The translations under genes and the position numbers were made by a program. 64,000 bases of DNA. Source: Pogona vitticeps (Eukaryota > Chordata > Lepidosauria > Squamata > Agamidae). Within the stretch, counting starts at the first letter, position 1, and each line of letters starts with the position of its first letter. A model generated the notes under the pieces. The model did not search any database. It was not told the origin of the DNA and was given only the letters and a program-made list of their open reading frames with translations. The stretch lies in contig NC_135786.1 of the NCBI RefSeq assembly GCF_051106095.1, positions 91,072,001 to 91,136,000 of the forward strand, read 5' to 3'. Of the stretch, positions 59,246 through 64,000 are shown one piece after another.

Positions 59246-60807
59246 AAAATCCTAATCTGTAGGGTGTAATCAGTTTAAAAAGGAATGGAGGAAGCTTTAC
59301 ATAGATTGTATTGGGTTAGGCTACATTAGGCATCAGGTTTTCCTGTTAAAGGCAAAATTAGTATATTTTCTATTCTCCTTTACAAAAGCACAAACCCAAC
59401 AGTGATTTGGATCCACCTCTATGTAGTAATACTGTATACTTCATATAAATGTTAAATTAACATGGTTTAAATTATTCTGGAAATATGTCAGTTTCCTACT
59501 GAAAACTAGAATTCGTAGGTACAGAGAATAATTAACATAAGGAGGAGAGAGTTCCAATTAATTGGTTATTAATATGCAAGAAACATTTTTAACATAGAAG
59601 TAGTATTCATTTTCAGAAGTACTTTGGCATGGAAAATATATGGTTCACTTAGGAATCCACTCAGCATTTACCATATTAAGTTCCCCCCTTACAGTTTACA
59701 AAAAGTACTCCTTTGAAGCTGAGATTAGACATATAGAATTGCTAGATTTAGTAAACATTTGATGCTGTTAGACTGAGCAAGAAACAATTAAGCAATTTTA
59801 ACTGTAAGTACAAGCACCTAAATCCAACCAAAACTGAAAGTTTAACTACAAAAAGATTGATTCTTAACAATGTTACAAATATTCAACAAAATCAATCTCT
59901 TGGCAAAAGGTAAGCATGCAGCAAGTTAAATTATCACAATACTTTTCCATTTAGAGTAGCAAAATGTTAAAAAAATAGAAAAATTGTTCTCTGAATTAAG
60001 AAAATACTTAATATGCACCTTTATTGCGTGGCTCTCTTCTAAGTGAATATCTTCTTAGTGGGAAATAACCAGCAGTTTCCTCTAGCTGCGATTCAACACT
60101 CATTAAAGCTGCTAACAAGTTTTTGCTTATTACATACTCAATTTTTGTTTCACTTTCTATTGCTGAGAGCTGTGTTTAGTATAAATTTCAATAATTTAAG
60201 ATCATACCCAGCGCTGTTGTTCTAGCCTCCATTTTAATTTAAAAAAATAACTAGAACAGAAGCAGCAGCTTCAGTTTCAGAAACTGATAAGATCAAAAGG
60301 AGGAAGAACTACATGCTCTATGCATCTTCTGTACACTCTATGTTAAAAGTGGAGGAGAAATAAGCTTTCAACTTTGTAAATAATATGATCTTATTAAATA
60401 AAAACAGAGTTTAACAGAAGCTTTGGTGCAGTGTTTAATGTCTGATTCACAATAATTTAAATCCTAAAACTACAATAACATGCAAATCAATATGGAGAGC
60501 TTTTTCCGATCTACTGCATAAACAGTGCTGATTCAGACATTTACACACAACTAGTAACTTGCCACTTAATGAGTCTCAGATCAATGTGTGAACTGCTTCC
60601 ACAAAGACACAGATGTATTTTAGAGAACACTGAAGTTCTACTTTGTGGAGCTGATATATGACAATGCTGGATATTTTGGGCCGCAACTCCCACCATTCTA
60701 GCTGCAACTTATCAAAGTGTGAAATTGGAAAGTACTAGGTTGCCTACCCCTGCGATAGCTGGAACACACATAACTTAGTTTGTCATTGAGCAATATAAAG
60801 GCTGTTT
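59246..60807. other. Non-coding, mostly unique-looking
   Basis: AT-rich without recognised genes. 60660-60760 has TTGGGCCGCAACTCCCACC and GGTTGCCTACCCCTGC, probably a worn hAT MITE. Confidence 0.5.
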
Positions 60808-60922
60808 TAGAAGAGGTAGCTGTGTTATTCTGTGCTAGCATATCAGGCAAAAATAGAAAATACATAAGACAAAAAACGCCATGGCACCTTGACGACTAAC
60901 TGCTATATTTTAATATGAGCTT
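60808..60922 (-). mobile_element. Dispersed repeat of the GGTGCCAC family, copy c
   Basis: On the minus strand: CTCATATTAAAATATAGCAG, TTAGTCGTCAAGGTGCCATG, then a T-rich part and a tail ending in ACAGAATAACACAGCTACC. It abuts the truncated left side of DIRS copy 3. Confidence 0.6.
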
Positions 60923-60924
60923 CT

Positions 60925-63255
60925 TGGGTAGATTGGAAGGAGATCCTTCTGAAACCTCCAAAAGCATTTCTTGTTCTTGATCTAAAGCAGAAGATACAGA
61001 GGAATCCCCTTGAAGGGAAGGAGAGGGCGAAGGTGGTGCATGACGCCTTCTCGGTATCTGAGTCACCATAGATTGTTTAGAAACTTGCTGTACAGGTGGT
61101 GTTACTGTTTGATGTTGAGTGGCAGGCAATGTGGCTGTGGAAGTGGTATGAACCTTCTTTGAAGCAGGCACTACCTGTCGAGGGGCCTCTCAACGTGAAA
61201 CATGGTGTTTGGTGGTTTTCGATATTGGGGGGTCGACCTCATAAGACATTCTATGTCAATGTCTAAGTGGAGATAGGGAAGGAGAAGGAGAAGAAGCATA
61301 CACATATCTGATTCTTCTGTATTTATCATAACCCTTGATCTCATAGTAGGGATCGACATCAAAATCATTGTCTCGGTATCGACAACTATTGCTCCTACGC
61401 TCCACTTCCACATAAATAGGGTCGTCATATTCTGATTGGGCCCGATGTCGAGAAGCTCGGGGTAGAACAACCACTTCCCAATGTGAAGGATAGTGTCGGG
61501 CTGGAGAAATGTGTTTGCATTTAAACTTTCTTTTCCTTGGAGGAGACTGGAGTAGGGACGTCTCCGAATGGTCTTATAACCGTTGCCCGCCCAGTAGATA
61601 CAGGGCTGGAATGGGAGGAATCCTGGCTGTAAAGGACATCAGCCTCTATGTGGCTTGGGCTCGGAGAGTGGCTCGGTATGGATACTGAAACCTGAGCCCT
61701 CGGAGGTGGAAGGGAACCAACACCCTCCAAAAGAGATTCTATATCAGGCAGGTCTTGAGAAGACTCTTCTAAAATAGGCGACGGTAGCGAGGCTGAGACA
61801 GGAGGAATCTGTCAGGGTTGATCAGCCTTTGATGAATGCTTATCCTGTTTATCCTTTTTCTGTTTGGTTGAGGTTTTCTTTTTCTTTTGACCCTCCACAG
61901 ATGGTGGTTTAGGTACTGAAGTCGAAGTCAAGGATTTTATTGGTATCCGAAGACTTCTTAACCGACTTGTCAGAGGATCTTGACGATACTGTGACCAGTA
62001 AGGATGATACTGGAGGCACAGGACAAGGGGCAGATGGCTGAGCCAGGGTTGACTCCATGGCAGTAAGTAGACTTAGAAAGTGAAAGAGACCTGTTCCACA
62101 AGAACAATCTAAGTCTTTGTAAACAAGATTTCAACACCAGCCTGGTGAGCTTACACTCTGTGCAGGTTTGAATTTGATGTTCCTCCCCTAGGCAGAATAG
62201 TCAGCGGTCATGGCCGTCGGTGAATGGGATTTTACTGGCACACGAAATACACTGCTTAAATGGGTCTGAGGAGGCCATAAACTAATCCAATACCCAGGAA
62301 GGGTAGGAATAAGGGGAAAGGTGACTCATGGAGATGAAAAGAATTGTCTACGTCCAAAGCGTAGATCAATGACCGTATACCTGAAGGACCGCCTCCTTCC
62401 ATATGAGCCTACCCGGCAGTTAAGATCTAGCCAGGGGGCCCTTTTGAAAGAGCCATCCCTCAAGAAGGTAAGAGGGAGGGCTTGTAGACAAAGGGCCTTT
62501 TCGGCAGCTGCCCCCAGACTATGAAATGCCCTCCCGACTGAGATTCGTCTGGCGCCGACGTTGATGACATTTCGGCGCCAGGTCAAAACCTTCCTGTTCC
62601 AGAAGGCTTTTAATTGAAATAACATCAACTGTGGGTCCTGATGGCAATTTTTAGAGTATCTATTTTAATTGTATTTTAATCATTTTATCTTTTATTGTAT
62701 TTTAATTGAATTTTAATTGTTGTAAGCCACCCAGAGACCTTTAGGTAGAGTGGGTGGCACATAAGTTAAATAAATAAATAAATAGATAATAAAAGCAATC
62801 ACAATCACTCTGGTGATTAGAGAGAAGTTGAAGACAGTCCAAAGTCAAAACCAAGTAAGCACGATCAATAGAGCCACTCCATAATTCAAAGGTGGGAAGC
62901 GGTAAACAGTCTGAGATCAAAAAGCCAGGAGACAAGATACAAATAAAGTCCAAAAACCAAAAATCGTAGTCCGTAAGAAGTCTGAGATCAAAATCATTAC
63001 AGATAGGGGAATAATCAGTGAACCAGACCAGAATCAAAACCAGAATTAGACAAAACAAGACAGCTCTATAACGAGAAGTTCTGATTGCAGCAGTGGTAAA
63101 ATGGAACAGAGGTATATGGGTGCGCGGAGCATGTGTAATAGGAGTCAACATACTATTAATGTTTACTTATTTTAAGCTCTAGAAAATTCCGAGGAGTCCA
63201 GCGCAACTGCAGAATAAATCCATTTGTGTGGATTCATAGAGGCCACAAAGAAGAA
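60925..63255 (-). mobile_element. DIRS-type retrotransposon fossil, copy 3
   Basis: Same orientation and the same 5' non-coding end (62800-63255; blocks CTCTAGAAAATTCCGAGGAG and CATTTGTGTGGATTC) as copies 1 and 2. Gag-like sequence at about 60925-62290 includes the Tyr/Ser-rich YVYASSPSPS block near 61290 and a knuckle-like part near 62150-62270. An L2 fragment is inserted at 62330-62790. Only the 5' third of a DIRS element is present; broken several times. Confidence 0.72.
62330..62790 (+). mobile_element. L2/CR1-type LINE 3' end inside DIRS copy 3
   Basis: The plus strand codes for the LINE C-terminal end (YLKDRLLPYEPTRQLRSSQG, RAFSAAAPRL, then a stop where the family has W, NALPTEIRLAPT, FRRQVKTFLFQKAFN). 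The 3' end TTGTAAGCCACCCAGAGACC and a TAAATAAATAAATAAATAGA tail follow. DIRS sequence resumes right after, so the LINE is the younger of the two. Confidence 0.82.
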
Positions 63256-63261
63256 GCACTT

Positions 63262-63345
63262 GTGCACAAAATCTCACACTGAAATGTAACAGTTAGTCCT
63301 TAAGGTGCCACAGCATTTTTCTCTTCTTTATTTTTGATTTTTCTT
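63262..63345 (+). mobile_element. Dispersed repeat of the GGTGCCAC family, copy d
   Basis: Reads AAAATCTCACACTGAAATGT, then AACAGTTAGTCCTTAAGGTG and CCACAGCATTTTTC. It lies directly beside the 5' end of DIRS copy 3, as copy c lies beside the other side, in inverted orientation. Confidence 0.6.
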
Positions 63346-64000
63346 TTGGTTTTGCCCAATATAAAACACACACAAACTTTATCATTGCTTTTTATCAAGC
63401 ATATGTAATAATGTACAAATGTCACGAAATAGCCATCATAACATAAAATTACACCAAGATACACAATATGGTTCCAGTTTCTCTGTATGTAATTACAGTT
63501 TCAACCAATTGACACAGAATTCAATTGCCTGTGGTTTTTCATAAAAAGATAAACTCATATACTTTTATGTTTTTTCAATGCAAAGGTTGATGCAGCAATG
63601 GTACAATCATGGTGACATCTATCATAAGGACAATACCATGCATCCCTTCTTATTCTAGTTGAAGACACCAGCTATTAGTGATAGGAAATTTTTCTAGAAA
63701 GTATTTAGAATGGTTAAGAGTTTACATTCTGCCCAAACTGTAAAAGACATATTTATTGGGACTTCAAGAAGCACAACACAACACTATCAATGTTCATTTG
63801 TTAAAAGATTTTAAACTGAACTGTGGGTAGTTTTCATTCTGGATATATTTTTTTACTAAAGTAAACTTCAAGCCTTTCTCTGGACTCTGAAATCTTTATT
63901 AAAGGTCAATCTCATAAGTCCCAGCTTGAAGGAGCTGTGGTGTGTGGCCACAAGAGAGATAGCCCTTGTTGGGATAACAACATGGCTGTGGAACTCTGTC
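63346..64000. other. Non-coding, nothing recognised
   Basis: AT-rich sequence to the end of the window. No coding frame or repeat family identified. Confidence 0.5.

Overview
The window looks like nuclear DNA of a squamate reptile, probably a lizard. It is AT-rich and has introns. It carries two tRNA-headed SINEs of the Sauria type whose tails resemble BovB, a BovB (RTE) LINE, L2/CR1-type LINEs, DIRS retrotransposon fossils, and many hAT, mariner and Tigger (pogo) DNA transposon copies. No bacterial-type genes, rRNA, tRNA genes or CRISPR arrays were found.

I can support one host gene. It is the ortholog of ZNF644, a multi-zinc-finger partner of the G9a/GLP (EHMT2/EHMT1) H3K9 methyltransferases, on the minus strand. 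Five coding exons lie at 45381-42402, 42208-41603, 39067-38945, 29470-29368 and 25831-25639. They join in frame with GT/AG splice sites to give 1334 residues, against 1327 in human. The 36 nt of 5' UTR in the first coding exon hold a 15-codon upstream ORF that overlaps the true start. No promoter or CpG island was recognised, so everything above 45418 is probably first-intron or upstream sequence.

Layout from left to right. 1-2211: DIRS fossil running off the left edge. 2217-2310: LTR fragment. 2330-7860: sparse old repeats. 7862-8263: long inverted repeat. 8255-8900: Tigger-derived element. 9000-10745: second DIRS fossil. 12112-16584: LINE tail, then a 3.6-kb hAT element with a perfect 8-bp target duplication and several nested insertions. 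18470-21755: BovB with a Sauria-type SINE inside it. 24200-45417: ZNF644, with an L2 LINE filling most of its last intron. 45418-64000: more repeats, including hAT MITEs, an LTR-type fossil followed by an inverted repeat, nested Tigger MITEs, a second Sauria-type SINE, an uninterrupted Tigger transposase C-terminal frame, another LTR-type fossil and a third DIRS fossil carrying an L2 insertion.

The 25 kb on the 3' side of ZNF644 show no recognisable gene. In mammals that side faces a gene-poor interval towards BARHL2, so this fits conserved synteny (inference). I found no new gene system. The most unusual signals are structural: perfect short hairpins in non-coding DNA, two long inverted repeats, and insertions into insertions that give relative dates. 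Family names come from recognising motifs and ends by eye; no database search was run.
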